Made by a program: the position numbers and the translations under genes
The notes under the pieces: generated by a model
What the model was told of the DNA's origin: nothing
The model's database searches: none
The model's input: only the letters and a program-made list of their open reading frames with translations
Part shown: one piece after another, positions 39,600 to 47,450 of the stretch
Numbering within the stretch: position 1 is the stretch's first letter
Layout: each line of letters starts with the position of its first letter
Source: CADCVT01 sp036389155
Lineage (GTDB): Bacteria; Actinomycetota; Thermoleophilia; Solirubrobacterales; Solirubrobacteraceae
Direction of reading: 5' to 3'
Length of the DNA: 64,000 nt
Assembly (NCBI GenBank): GCA_036389155.1
Contig: DASVQN010000003.1
Coordinates: 1 to 64,000, forward strand

Positions 39600-39608
39600 C
39601 AGTCCATC

Positions 39609-40355
39609 GTGTACGTCAATCCCGAGACGCGCGGCATGCGCGCACGGATCGCAATCGCAGCCGTCGTCGTCATCGCCGCCCTGGCGGCGATCGCCCTCGC
39701 GAGCGGCCCTGCCGCCGCCGGCACCGGCTCGCCCGCGGCGAGCGCCGCCAAGAAGAAGTGCGGCGGCGGCAAGGTCCTGGTCCGCCGGCCCGGGCGCAGC
39801 AGCGTCTGCGCCAAGAAGTGCCCGGCCGGCAGCACGCGCGCCGTGAGCAGGAAGGGGCGCGTCAGCTGCGTCAAGAAGGGCAGGGTGGACACGCCGCCCG
39901 TCCCCGCGCCGCCGGCGCCGTCCGGAGGCGGCACCCCGCCGCCGCCGCCGTCGAACGACCCGGGCCCGTCAGCGCCTCCCGCCTCCAGCGGTCCGGCGCA
40001 GGGCAACTACAGCGGCCAAACGGACCAGAGCCGCCCGGTCACGTTCACCGTCGGCAACGGCCAGGTCACGAACTTCGAGGCCGGCGTCAACACATGGTGC
40101 AACACGATGTACAACAACCGCCTCAACTTCGACGCCATCGCGAACGTCCCGCCGATGGCCATCGGCCCGGATGGCACCTTCAGCTACAAAGGCGACGAGA
40201 ACAACGGCAACATGGACATCAAGGGCCAGGTCACCGGCAACACCGCGACGGGCACGGTCGGCATGAACCGGGGCGACACGAACTACTCCGGCGGCCAGAT
40301 GTACTTCGGGAGCTGCTCGGCCTCCGACGTCAAGTGGAACGCCACGGCCGGTTGA
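39609..40355 (+). CDS. Secreted protein with Pro-rich linker and beta-sandwich-like domain
   Basis: A 248-residue exported protein. The signal segment (about residues 10-37) ends in an Ala/Gly-rich stretch. A short Cys/Lys-rich module (KKKCGGGKVLVRR, CAKKCPAG, CVKKG) and a long Pro-rich linker (~95-130) follow. The C-terminal ~115 residues (GNYSGQTDQSRPVTFTVGN, FSYKGD, YFGSCSASDVKW) resemble the whole mature part of the secreted protein at 41728-42195. Function unknown. A promoter and strong Shine-Dalgarno precede it. Confidence 0.75.
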   Translation: MYVNPETRGMRARIAIAAVVVIAALAAIALASGPAAAGTGSPAASAAKKKCGGGKVLVRRPGRSSVCAKKCPAGSTRAVSRKGRVSCVKKGRVDTPPVPAPPAPSGGGTPPPPPSNDPGPSAPPASSGPAQGNYSGQTDQSRPVTFTVGNGQVTNFEAGVNTWCNTMYNNRLNFDAIANVPPMAIGPDGTFSYKGDENNGNMDIKGQVTGNTATGTVGMNRGDTNYSGGQMYFGSCSASDVKWNATAG

Positions 40356-40365
40356 TCGGCCGCTG

Positions 40366-40986
40366 ATGGCGACGCGGCGCGTGACCGGTCTCGCCGGTCT
40401 CGCGACGGCGCTGATCTTCGCCGCCGGCAACGCGGTGTGGGCGCTCGACCAGCCGAAGGGGGGCGCGTCCGGGCGGGAGGTCGTCGGCTTCTACGCGGAC
40501 GCGTCCGACCGCATCGTCGTCGGCGGCAGCCTGAGTCTGATCGCGATCGCGCTCTTCGTCCTCTTCGCGAGTGGTGTGCGGGCGATCCTGCGCGAGCACC
40601 AGGGCGACGACCTGCTGGCCGACACCGCGTTCGGCGGCACGCTCCTCATGTGCGCCGCCGGGCTCGCCGCCGAGTCGATCAACATGGCGGCGGCGTTGCG
40701 CGCGGGCGACGGCAAGCTGTCGGAGGAGCTCGCGCGCTCGCTCTTCGAGATCTCGTACGTCTCGGGCTACAACGCGGCGGGCATCGGGATCGGGATCCTC
40801 CTGCTCGCCGCCGGCGCGGCGGCGCTGCGCCGCGAGGGGCTCATGCCGCGGTGGACCGCGTGGATCGCGATCGTCCTCGGGCTCGCGTTCCTCACGCCGC
40901 TGTCGCTCTACCTCCTCGCGCCCGCCGTGCTGCTCCTCGGCGTCGTCTCGGCGCTGCTCCTCAGGCAGGCCGCCGCTTCCCCCTGA
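40366..40986 (+). CDS. Hypothetical multi-helix membrane protein
   Basis: A 206-residue protein with about six hydrophobic segments (near residues 8-26, 53-73, 88-105, 130-150, 165-182 and 184-200). No domain is recognised with certainty; the pattern is like DUF4386-type integral membrane proteins. It starts ten bases after the secreted-protein gene and overlaps the convergent esterase's end by 26 bases. Confidence 0.65.
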   Translation: MATRRVTGLAGLATALIFAAGNAVWALDQPKGGASGREVVGFYADASDRIVVGGSLSLIAIALFVLFASGVRAILREHQGDDLLADTAFGGTLLMCAAGLAAESINMAAALRAGDGKLSEELARSLFEISYVSGYNAAGIGIGILLLAAGAAALRREGLMPRWTAWIAIVLGLAFLTPLSLYLLAPAVLLLGVVSALLLRQAAASP

Positions 40987-41731
40987 AGAAGCGCCATACG
41001 CGGTCGGCGGTGCCGGGCGGCCACTCGTGGCCGAGCCTCGGGTAGAAGATCCGCTGCAGGTCGCAGCGCGGCCAGACGGTGCGGACGGAGGCGGGGAGCG
41101 GCCCCGGCCGGCGCACCGCGCGGCGGCGGCATCCGTTGCGCGCAGCGGTCATCCGCATGAGCCGCGGCACGGTCCACAGGTAGTCGTCGCGCCCGTGCTG
41201 CTCGAGCGTCGGCATCGGCCCGCGCCGCCGCGGGCACGCGTCCTGCGCCTTGAAGCTGCCGGCCACGGGCGCGATCGCCGCGACACGCCCCGCCAGGTCG
41301 CACCCGACGCGCGCCGAGAAGCTCGCGCCGTTCGAGAACCCGGTCGCGTACACGCGCCGCCGGTCGATGCACCCCTCGCGCACCAGCGCGTCGATCAGCC
41401 GCCGCGTCGTCGCGATGTCGTCGAAGCCGCGGCGGCGGCTGAGCTCCCAGCTCCCGCTGTGCGCCGCGGTCGGGTACGCGGTGAGAAAGCCGGCGCGGCG
41501 TCCGACGTCGTCCAGCCCGGTGCCCGGCGCGAAGCCGGGGCCGTTCCCGCGCGCGCCGTGGAAGGCGATGACCAGCGGGGCGCGACCGGACACGCCTTCC
41601 GGCACCCGCACGAGCTGGCCCTCGAAGGTGCGGTCCCCCGGCGGGCACGCCGGCGCTGCGGGCGCGGCTGCGTCGTGACCCCGCGCGAGCAGCACGACGG
41701 CGACCGCGACCGCGACCGCCCGCGCGATCAC
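40961..41731 (-). CDS. Secreted PHB-depolymerase-like esterase
   Basis: A 256-residue LpqC/PHB-depolymerase-type alpha/beta hydrolase. A signal segment (about residues 1-25) precedes PLVIAFHGARGNG (oxyanion), YATGFSNGASFS with the catalytic Ser in GFSNG, HGRDDYLWTVP with the acid, and LGHEWP with the His. It is probably a feruloyl/acetyl-xylan-type or polyester esterase. GTG 41731 overlaps the upstream secreted gene's stop (GTGA), so the two are coupled. Confidence 0.82.
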   Translation of the reverse strand: MIARAVAVAVAVVLLARGHDAAAPAAPACPPGDRTFEGQLVRVPEGVSGRAPLVIAFHGARGNGPGFAPGTGLDDVGRRAGFLTAYPTAAHSGSWELSRRRGFDDIATTRRLIDALVREGCIDRRRVYATGFSNGASFSARVGCDLAGRVAAIAPVAGSFKAQDACPRRRGPMPTLEQHGRDDYLWTVPRLMRMTAARNGCRRRAVRRPGPLPASVRTVWPRCDLQRIFYPRLGHEWPPGTADRVWRFFRGKRRPA

Positions 41732-42195
41732 TTCCGCCTGGCGGTGAACGCGATGCTGCCGGTGTCGCAGTCGCCGTAGTCCTCGTAGCCGGCAGTCGAC
41801 GCCGGGAACTGCACGCGCAGCGTCCCCTTGACCTTGCCCTTCGCGATCCGCCCCTTGAAGGTCGTGATGATCAGACCGTTCTGCGCGGCCGTCTCGCCGT
41901 CGGTCTTGTACGAGAACCGCCCGCCGGTCCGCAGCTTGGCGCTCACGCCGAGCACGCTCGGCTTCGGCTTGAGCGTCACGAGCAGCGGGTCGGACGGGTT
42001 GCTCGGGTTCGCGCACACGGTCGTGAACCGGGCGGAGACGCCGGACACCTTGGTCCTGGAGACCTTGAAGGAGATGACGTCGTCGGAGTCCGTCTTCCCG
42101 GCGTAGGTCCCGGGCTTGACGGCGGCGCCCACCGGGGCGGCGAGGGCGAGCGTGAGCGTCGCGGCGAGGAGGAAGGGCTTCATACGGCGCGACAA
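41728..42195 (-). CDS. Small secreted protein, paralogue of the 39609 product
   Basis: A 155-residue exported protein. Signal peptide (MKPFLLAATLTLALAAPVGA; M from ATG 42183 or 42195). The mature part (KPGTYAGKTDSDDVISFKV, FTTVCANP, GGRFSYKTDGE, YGDCDTGSIAF) repeats the G.Y.G.TD...V.F.V, FSYK.D and Cys pattern of the domain ending the protein encoded at 39609-40355. Coupled to the esterase. Probably a small beta-sandwich; function unknown. Confidence 0.72.
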   Translation of the reverse strand: MSRRMKPFLLAATLTLALAAPVGAAVKPGTYAGKTDSDDVISFKVSRTKVSGVSARFTTVCANPSNPSDPLLVTLKPKPSVLGVSAKLRTGGRFSYKTDGETAAQNGLIITTFKGRIAKGKVKGTLRVQFPASTAGYEDYGDCDTGSIAFTARRK

Positions 42196-42216
42196 GGTAG
42201 TACGGGTGAACGGCGG

Positions 42217-42846
42217 TCAGCGCGATCCTGGCGCGAGCAGGCCGAGGATCATCCGCTCGGCGAGCGCCTCGTCGTGCGGCGTTCGCCCCGCGACCCCGAT
42301 CGCGAGCCCTTCCAAGGCCGACAGGCACGCGGCCGCGAGCACCCGGGCGGACGGGCCCGGCGGGATCGCGCCGGCGCGACGCGCTCGCGCGACGAGCCGC
42401 TCGACGCGCCCGCGCAGCGCCTCCGCCTTCCGCCACACGTCCCGCCCGACGGGGTGGTCGCGCTCGGCGAACTCGACGCGCAGGGTCATCATCACGCGGG
42501 CCCGGCCGTCGCGGCAGTAGGCCATGTGCCCGCGCGCGAGGGCGACGAGCGCGTCGACCGGGTCGTCCTGCGCCTCGGCGCGCGCCCAGACCTCCTGCTC
42601 CCACGTCTCCTCGACCCGCGCCACGACCGCCAGCGCGAGGTCCTCCTTGTCGGCGAACAGGTGGTAGAGCGCGCCGCGGGTGTAGCCCGCCTCGGCGGCG
42701 ATGTCGGCCAGCACGAGGTTCCCGTAGCCGTGGCGGGAGAGGCCGCGCGCCGCCGCGTCGAGCAGCGCCGCGCGCGTCTGCGCGCGGCGGTCGGCCTGGG
42801 TGCGGGGAGGACGCTGTGTGCGCACGCTCACAAGGTAACGAGACAT
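42217..42846 (-). CDS. TetR-family regulator
   Basis: A 209-residue regulator. The N-terminal helix-turn-helix (RAALLDAAARGLSRHGYGNL, VLADIAAEAGYTRGALYHLF, KEDLALAVV; ~25-75) is standard TetR. The C-terminal ligand domain is unassigned. ATG 42846 is used; GTG 42831 is possible and would leave the ATACATAC-type sequence entirely upstream. It probably controls itself and the divergent membrane-protein/flavoprotein operon. Confidence 0.8.
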   Translation of the reverse strand: MSRYLVSVRTQRPPRTQADRRAQTRAALLDAAARGLSRHGYGNLVLADIAAEAGYTRGALYHLFADKEDLALAVVARVEETWEQEVWARAEAQDDPVDALVALARGHMAYCRDGRARVMMTLRVEFAERDHPVGRDVWRKAEALRGRVERLVARARRAGAIPPGPSARVLAAACLSALEGLAIGVAGRTPHDEALAERMILGLLAPGSR

Positions 42847-42871
42847 ACATACACGCCTGTACGGAAATACC
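42841..42871. promoter_or_regulatory. Candidate TetR operator
   Basis: ACATACATACACGCCTGTAC lies between the TetR start and the divergent gene. Its ACATACA half resembles half-sites of AcrR/TetR-type operators, and TACA...TGTA gives a loose inverted repeat. The overlap with the preferred TetR start would fit autorepression. Confidence 0.35.
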
Positions 42872-42877
42872 CAGGCC

Positions 42878-43321
42878 GTGAGCGGCGCAGCGGAGGGGTT
42901 CTTCATCGCGGGCTCGATCCCGCCGATCCTCGCCGGGGGCGCGCACGGCCTCCACGCGCTGCGCGACGCCTTCCGCCCGAGGGCCTTCGCGCCGATCGAC
43001 CGCTCGGTCCAGCCGGTCATGGCGGGCACCGGGATCCGGCTGCGGCGCTGGTTCGGCGGCGACGGCGCGGAGCCGTCGGTCTGGCGGGTCTGGCTCGGCG
43101 TCCACATGACCCACGGCCTCGGCATCTTCACCTTCGGCCTGCTGTGCCTGCTGATCGCGCTGCAGGACTACGCGCTGGTCGAGCGCATCGACGTCCTGCG
43201 GCCGATGGCGATCGCGTTCTCCGCCGCGCTCCTGGCGATCTGTCTGCGCTTCTTCTTCTACGGCCCCGTGATCGTCGCGACGACGTCGACGGTCTGCTTC
43301 ACGCTGGCGGCGGTGCTGTGA
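42878..43321 (+). CDS. Hypothetical membrane protein (LIC_13387-like)
   Basis: A 147-residue integral membrane protein with about four hydrophobic segments (8-25, 75-95, 105-120, 125-145). ILAGGAHGLHALRDAFRP and GVHMTHGLGIF resemble an unnamed family annotated as LIC_13387. Function unknown. Its stop overlaps the flavoprotein start (GTGA). Divergent from TetR. Confidence 0.68.
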   Translation: MSGAAEGFFIAGSIPPILAGGAHGLHALRDAFRPRAFAPIDRSVQPVMAGTGIRLRRWFGGDGAEPSVWRVWLGVHMTHGLGIFTFGLLCLLIALQDYALVERIDVLRPMAIAFSAALLAICLRFFFYGPVIVATTSTVCFTLAAVL

Positions 43322-44541
43322 GCGAGCCGTTCGACGTTGCGGTCGTCGGGGCGAGCGTCGCGGGCTGCACCGCCGCGCGGCTGTTCGCCCAGGCCGGCGC
43401 GCGCGTCGCGCTGATCGAGCAGCGCGCCGACCCGGCGGCCTACAAGGTCGTCTGCACCCACGCGGTGCTGCCGCCCGCGACGCCGACCATCGAGCGGCTC
43501 GGCCTGGCGCCCAAGCTGCTGGAGCGGGGCGTCCCCCGGACGACGGCGCAGTTCTGGACCCCGTACGGCGGCTGGTTCGACTTCCCCGAGGACCTCCCGG
43601 ACGGGTGGGGCGTCACGCGCCGGACGCTGGACCCGGCGCTGCGCGAGCTGGCGGCGAACACCCCGGGCGTCGAGCTGCACGCCGGCTGGACGGCGAAGCG
43701 GGTGCTGGACGAGGGCGGGCGCCCCGGTGGCGTCGAGGTCGAGGACCGCCGGCACCGCAGGCAGGCCATCCGCGCCCGGCTCGTGGTGGGCGCCGACGGG
43801 CGCGGCTCGGCCGTCGCCCGCCTGGCGGGCGTCCGGGGCCGGGTCCGCCCCCACAACCGCTTCTTCTACTTCGCCTACTGGCGCGGGATCGAGCCCGCGC
43901 GCTCGGCGGGCCGGCCGGCCTTCCGCCTGTGGATCCTCGACCCCGACGGCGCCGCCGAGTTCCCCAACGAGGACGGCCTGACGGTCCTCGTCACGACGTT
44001 CCACCGCTCGCGCCTGGCCGAGGTGCGCGCCGACCCGGAGGCCGCGTACGAGCGGGCGCTCGCAGGGCTGCCGGACGGCCCGGACGTCGCCGGCGGCGAG
44101 CGGGTGTCCAAGGTGCTCGGCAAGCTCGAGGTGCCGAACGTGATGCGGCCCGCCGCCCGGCCGGGGGTCGCGTTCGTCGGCGACGCCGCCCTCGCGACCG
44201 ACCCGCTGTTCGGGGTCGGCCTGACGTTCGCCTTCCAGAGCGCGGCGTGGCTCGTCGACGAGACGAGCGCCGTGCTCGGCGACCGGCGCGCGCTCGACCG
44301 CGCGCTGCGGCGCTACGCGCGCAGGTTCGCGTGGCGGCTCGGCCCGCACCACCTCCAGATCGCCGACTTCTCGACCGCGCGGACGACCCGGCCGCTCGAG
44401 CGGCGGACGTTCAGGCGGGCGACGACCGACCCCACGGTCGCCCGCACCCTCGGCGAGGTCCTCGGGAGGGAGCGCTCGCCCCTGCGCCTCTTCGACCCCA
44501 GGCTGACCGCCCGTATCCTCCTCCCGCAGCGCTCGACATGA
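43318..44541 (+). CDS. Geranylgeranyl-reductase-like flavoprotein
   Basis: A 407-residue FAD-dependent oxidoreductase. FDVAVVGASVAGCTAARLFA and VVGADGRGSAVARLAG are the GxGxxG and GADG/DG motifs; GDAALATDPLFGVGLTFAF is the third FAD contact typical of p-hydroxybenzoate-hydroxylase and geranylgeranyl-reductase-type enzymes. It may reduce or hydroxylate a lipid or aromatic substrate. It is the middle of a three-gene TetR-facing operon, ATGA-coupled to the DUF2834 gene. Confidence 0.8.
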   Translation: MSEPFDVAVVGASVAGCTAARLFAQAGARVALIEQRADPAAYKVVCTHAVLPPATPTIERLGLAPKLLERGVPRTTAQFWTPYGGWFDFPEDLPDGWGVTRRTLDPALRELAANTPGVELHAGWTAKRVLDEGGRPGGVEVEDRRHRRQAIRARLVVGADGRGSAVARLAGVRGRVRPHNRFFYFAYWRGIEPARSAGRPAFRLWILDPDGAAEFPNEDGLTVLVTTFHRSRLAEVRADPEAAYERALAGLPDGPDVAGGERVSKVLGKLEVPNVMRPAARPGVAFVGDAALATDPLFGVGLTFAFQSAAWLVDETSAVLGDRRALDRALRRYARRFAWRLGPHHLQIADFSTARTTRPLERRTFRRATTDPTVARTLGEVLGRERSPLRLFDPRLTARILLPQRST

Positions 44542-44867
44542 CCTCCCGCGAACGGATCCTGCTCGCCCTCACCGTCGTCGGGTTCCTCGTCCCGAACGCG
44601 ATGGTCGTCGCGTTCGTCATCGACCACGGCGTCGACGTCGGGGAATACCTCGAGGCATGGTTCGACTCGCTCCCCGCCGCACAGCTCGCCGCCGACCTGA
44701 GCATCGCCTTCCTCGCGTTCGCGCTGTGGGCCGCGTGGGAGGGACGTCGGCTGCGCATGCGGACGTGGTGGGTGCCGATCCCGGCGTCGCTGCTCGTCGG
44801 CCTGTGCTTCGGCCTCCCGCTGTTCCTGCTGCTCCGCGAGCGGGAGGTGGGCCGGCCTTCGGCGTAG
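44538..44867 (+). CDS. DUF2834-like membrane protein
   Basis: A 109-residue protein with three hydrophobic segments. VVGFLVPNAMVVAFVIDHG, ADLSIAFLAFALWAAWEGRRL and PIPASLLVGLCFGLPLFLLL, RERE match the DUF2834 pattern (LP.....DHG, D......W..EGRR, G..FGLPLFL..RE). Function unknown. Start codon overlaps the flavoprotein stop. Confidence 0.75.
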   Translation: MTSRERILLALTVVGFLVPNAMVVAFVIDHGVDVGEYLEAWFDSLPAAQLAADLSIAFLAFALWAAWEGRRLRMRTWWVPIPASLLVGLCFGLPLFLLLREREVGRPSA

Positions 44868-44873
44868 TACCGT
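44868..44873 (+). promoter_or_regulatory. Putative -10 box of the crotonase gene
   Basis: TACCGT is placed seven bases before the ATG at 44881, immediately after the DUF2834 stop. It fits the TAnnnT pattern of other short-leader genes here. Confidence 0.4.
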
Positions 44874-44880
44874 CGCGCCC

Positions 44881-45675
44881 ATGGCCACGACCGCGACCGA
44901 CGTCGTCCTGCGCCAGGTGCAGGACGGCGTCTGCACCCTCACCCTGAACCGCCCCGAGCGGCTGAACGCGTGGACGCAGCCGATGGAGGAGCGGTACTTC
45001 GACCTCCTCGAGGAGGCCGACCGCGACCCCGAGACGCGGGTCGTCGTCGTCACCGGCGCCGGTCGCGGGTTCTGTCCCGGCTTCGACATGGACGCGCTCG
45101 CCGCGCTGTCGGACGGCGACGCCGAGGGCGTCACCGCGCCCACGCGGCCGCAGACCTTCCCGCTGAGCGTCCGCAAGCCGGTCATCGCGGCGATCAACGG
45201 CGCGTGCGCGGGGATCGGGCTCGTGCAGGCGCTCATGTGCGACATCCGGATCGCGGCCGCGGGGGCGAAGATGACGACGGCGTTCGCGCGGCGCGGCCTC
45301 GTCGCCGAGCACGGGATCTCGTGGATGCTGCCGCGGCTCATCGGCCCGTCGGCCGCGCTCGACCTGCTGCTCTCCGGGCGCGTGTTCCTGACGGAGGAGG
45401 CCGAGCGGCTGGGCGTGGTCAACAAGGTCGTCGCGGCCGACGAGGTCCTCGACCACACGCTCGCGTACGCGCGTGACCTCGCGCAGAACTGCTCGCCGGC
45501 GTCGATGGCCGTCATGAAGGCGCAGGTCTACCGCGACCTCGGCCGGGGCCTCGACGACTCGCTGGCCGACGCCAACCGGCTCATGGGCGAGTCCTTCGGC
45601 CGGCCGGACTTCGGCGAGGGCGTCCAGAGCTTCGTCGAGCGCCGCCCGCCGCAGTTCGCGCCGCTGGGCGACTAG
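44881..45675 (+). CDS. Enoyl-CoA hydratase/isomerase family protein
   Basis: A 264-residue crotonase-fold enzyme. LTLNRPERLNAW is the strand signature, GAGRGFCPGFDMDALAAL the first oxyanion loop, and NGACAGIGLVQALMCDIRIA the second. The E/D pair of true hydratases is not evident at the usual positions (AEHGISWMLPRLIG contains the only match), so it may be an isomerase or hydrolase. The stop TAG shares CTAG (45672-45675) with the convergent ArsA-like gene. Confidence 0.85.
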   Translation: MATTATDVVLRQVQDGVCTLTLNRPERLNAWTQPMEERYFDLLEEADRDPETRVVVVTGAGRGFCPGFDMDALAALSDGDAEGVTAPTRPQTFPLSVRKPVIAAINGACAGIGLVQALMCDIRIAAAGAKMTTAFARRGLVAEHGISWMLPRLIGPSAALDLLLSGRVFLTEEAERLGVVNKVVAADEVLDHTLAYARDLAQNCSPASMAVMKAQVYRDLGRGLDDSLADANRLMGESFGRPDFGEGVQSFVERRPPQFAPLGD

Positions 45676-46598
45676 AGGGCGGGCGCGAGCACCGTCGCCA
45701 GCCCCGCGACGTCCGCGGGCTCGAGCGCGGGCGTGAAGAGGAACGGCAGCTCGTGGATCGGGCAGTCGGCCGCGGCCTCCAGCCGGCTGAGCTGCTCGTG
45801 CTGGTTCTCGGCGCGGCCGTCGGCCTGGCCGATCTCGGTCACCACCGTACGCGCCCGCTTGCGTCGCCCGGCCGCCTTCCTGATGGCCGCCACGTCGTCC
45901 GCGGTGAAGCGGTCGGGGAGCACGCCGTTGACGACGATCGTCTCCAGCCGCCGCCCCATCGACTTGCGCAGGCGCTTGCCCAGCTCGAGCGTCTCTGTCA
46001 CCGGCAGCTCGCCCGGCAGCGCGACCGCCACGTACGCCGTCTCGCGGTAGTCCTCCAGCCACTCGCGCACCCGCTGGGACTGCGTGGCGATCGGCCCGAC
46101 CCGCGCGATGTCGGCGAACGTGCCGGGCGTGCGCAGCATCCCGATCGCGTGGCCGGAGGCCGGCCCGTCGACGATCACGAGGTCGTAGGTGCGGCACCGC
46201 TTGTCCCAGCGCGCCCGCTGTGCGAGCTCCCACGTCTTGACGACCGTACCCAGCTCCATGCCCCCCGGAGCGGCGTCGGCGAAGGCGCGGAAGAAGTTCG
46301 AACGCGTCAAGACGCTCGTCAGCGCGCGCGAGCCGAGGATCTTCGCGATCCACTCCTCCATGACCTTGTACGGCTCGATCGTGACGGTCCACAGGCCCTC
46401 GCCGACCTGGGTCTCGACGCCCGGATCGCCCGCCGTTCCGCCCAGCAGACGGGCCGCGCGGGCCGCGCCGCCGACCTCCGCGACGATCGCCGTCTTGCCG
46501 CGCTCGGCCGCCGCGAGGGCGAGCGAGGCCGCCACCGTCGTCTTCCCGACACCGCCCTTGCCGGTGACGAAGAGCATCTGTCGGTCGAGGAGGTTCAC
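45672..46598 (-). CDS. ArsA/Get3-family ATPase
   Basis: A 308-residue P-loop ATPase with one ArsA half: VTGKGGVGKTTVAASLALAAA is the deviant Walker A (GKGGVGKT), followed by VIVDGPASGHAIGMLRTP and GELPVTETLEL. Single-domain homologues occur widely in actinobacteria; arsenite export is not implied because no ars genes are present. GTG 46598 is ten bases after a minus-strand TAGTGT box (46614-46609); GTG 46610 would overlap that box. Confidence 0.85.
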   Translation of the reverse strand: MNLLDRQMLFVTGKGGVGKTTVAASLALAAAERGKTAIVAEVGGAARAARLLGGTAGDPGVETQVGEGLWTVTIEPYKVMEEWIAKILGSRALTSVLTRSNFFRAFADAAPGGMELGTVVKTWELAQRARWDKRCRTYDLVIVDGPASGHAIGMLRTPGTFADIARVGPIATQSQRVREWLEDYRETAYVAVALPGELPVTETLELGKRLRKSMGRRLETIVVNGVLPDRFTADDVAAIRKAAGRRKRARTVVTEIGQADGRAENQHEQLSRLEAAADCPIHELPFLFTPALEPADVAGLATVLAPAL

Positions 46599-46622
46599 GT
46601 GACGCGGCACACTAGGGGAGTG

Positions 46623-47450
46623 GTGAGGAGCGAGAACGGGCTGAGGTCGGCGTACGCGCGGTGCGCTCGCATGCAGCTCCGGCACGACCCGACGTTCTTC
46701 TGGGCCACCCGGCGGCTGCCGCGCGAGGTGCGCCCGGCCGTCCATGCCCTGTACGGCTACGTGCGCTCGGCGGACGAGGTTGTCGACGGCCGGCGGCGCG
46801 CGCCCGACCCCCGGCAGCGGCGCGCGCAGCTCGACGCGTGGGAGCGCGCGCTCGACGAGGCCCGCGCCCGCGGCGGCGCGGACCACCCGGTCATCGCCGC
46901 CTTGGTCGACGCGGGCGCGCGCCACGGCCTGCCGCTCGACGAGCTGCGCGTCTACATGCGCTCCATGCGCGTGGACTGCGATCGCGTGCGCATCGCCACG
47001 CGCGACGAGCTCGACGCCTACATGGACGGCAGCGCGGCCGCGGTCGGGCGGATCATGGCGCCGCTGCTTGGCGCGCCGGAGCGCGGAGCGGACGTCGCGC
47101 GGCTCGGCGTCGCGTTCCAGCTGACGAACTTCATCCGCGACGTGCGCGAGGACTGGGAGATGGACCGCGTCTACCTGCCCGGGCTGCCGGAGGGCGACCT
47201 CGCCGAGCGCCGTCCGAGCGACGACGTGCGCGAGCGCGTGGCCGAGGAGGTCGCCCGGGCGCGGGCGCTCTTCGCCGCGACCGAGGACGTCCCGGCGGCG
47301 TGCGACCGCGCGGTCCGCTCCGGCATGCGGATGGCCAGGCGCGTGTACGGCGAGGTCCTGGACCGCGTCGAGCGCCTGGACTTCGACGTCGTCGGGCGCC
47401 GCGCCGACCTGTCCCCGCTCGAGATCGCGCGGGCGGTGCTGCGGGCGTGA
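46623..47450 (+). CDS. Squalene/phytoene synthase family protein
   Basis: A 275-residue all-helical prenyl transferase that condenses two isoprenyl diphosphates. YVRSADEVVD (first DxxxD) and FIRDVREDWEMDRVYLP (second DxxxD) are the catalytic aspartate motifs. Whether the product is squalene, phytoene or another head-to-head terpene is open. AGGGGAG just upstream is a ribosome site; GTG 46620 is the alternative. Coupled to the following flavoprotein (GTGA). Confidence 0.88.
   Translation: MRSENGLRSAYARCARMQLRHDPTFFWATRRLPREVRPAVHALYGYVRSADEVVDGRRRAPDPRQRRAQLDAWERALDEARARGGADHPVIAALVDAGARHGLPLDELRVYMRSMRVDCDRVRIATRDELDAYMDGSAAAVGRIMAPLLGAPERGADVARLGVAFQLTNFIRDVREDWEMDRVYLPGLPEGDLAERRPSDDVRERVAEEVARARALFAATEDVPAACDRAVRSGMRMARRVYGEVLDRVERLDFDVVGRRADLSPLEIARAVLRA

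Noticed and set aside
45672..46598. Arsenic resistance operon
   Set aside because: The ArsA-like ATPase is single-domain and no arsB, arsC or arsR neighbours exist.
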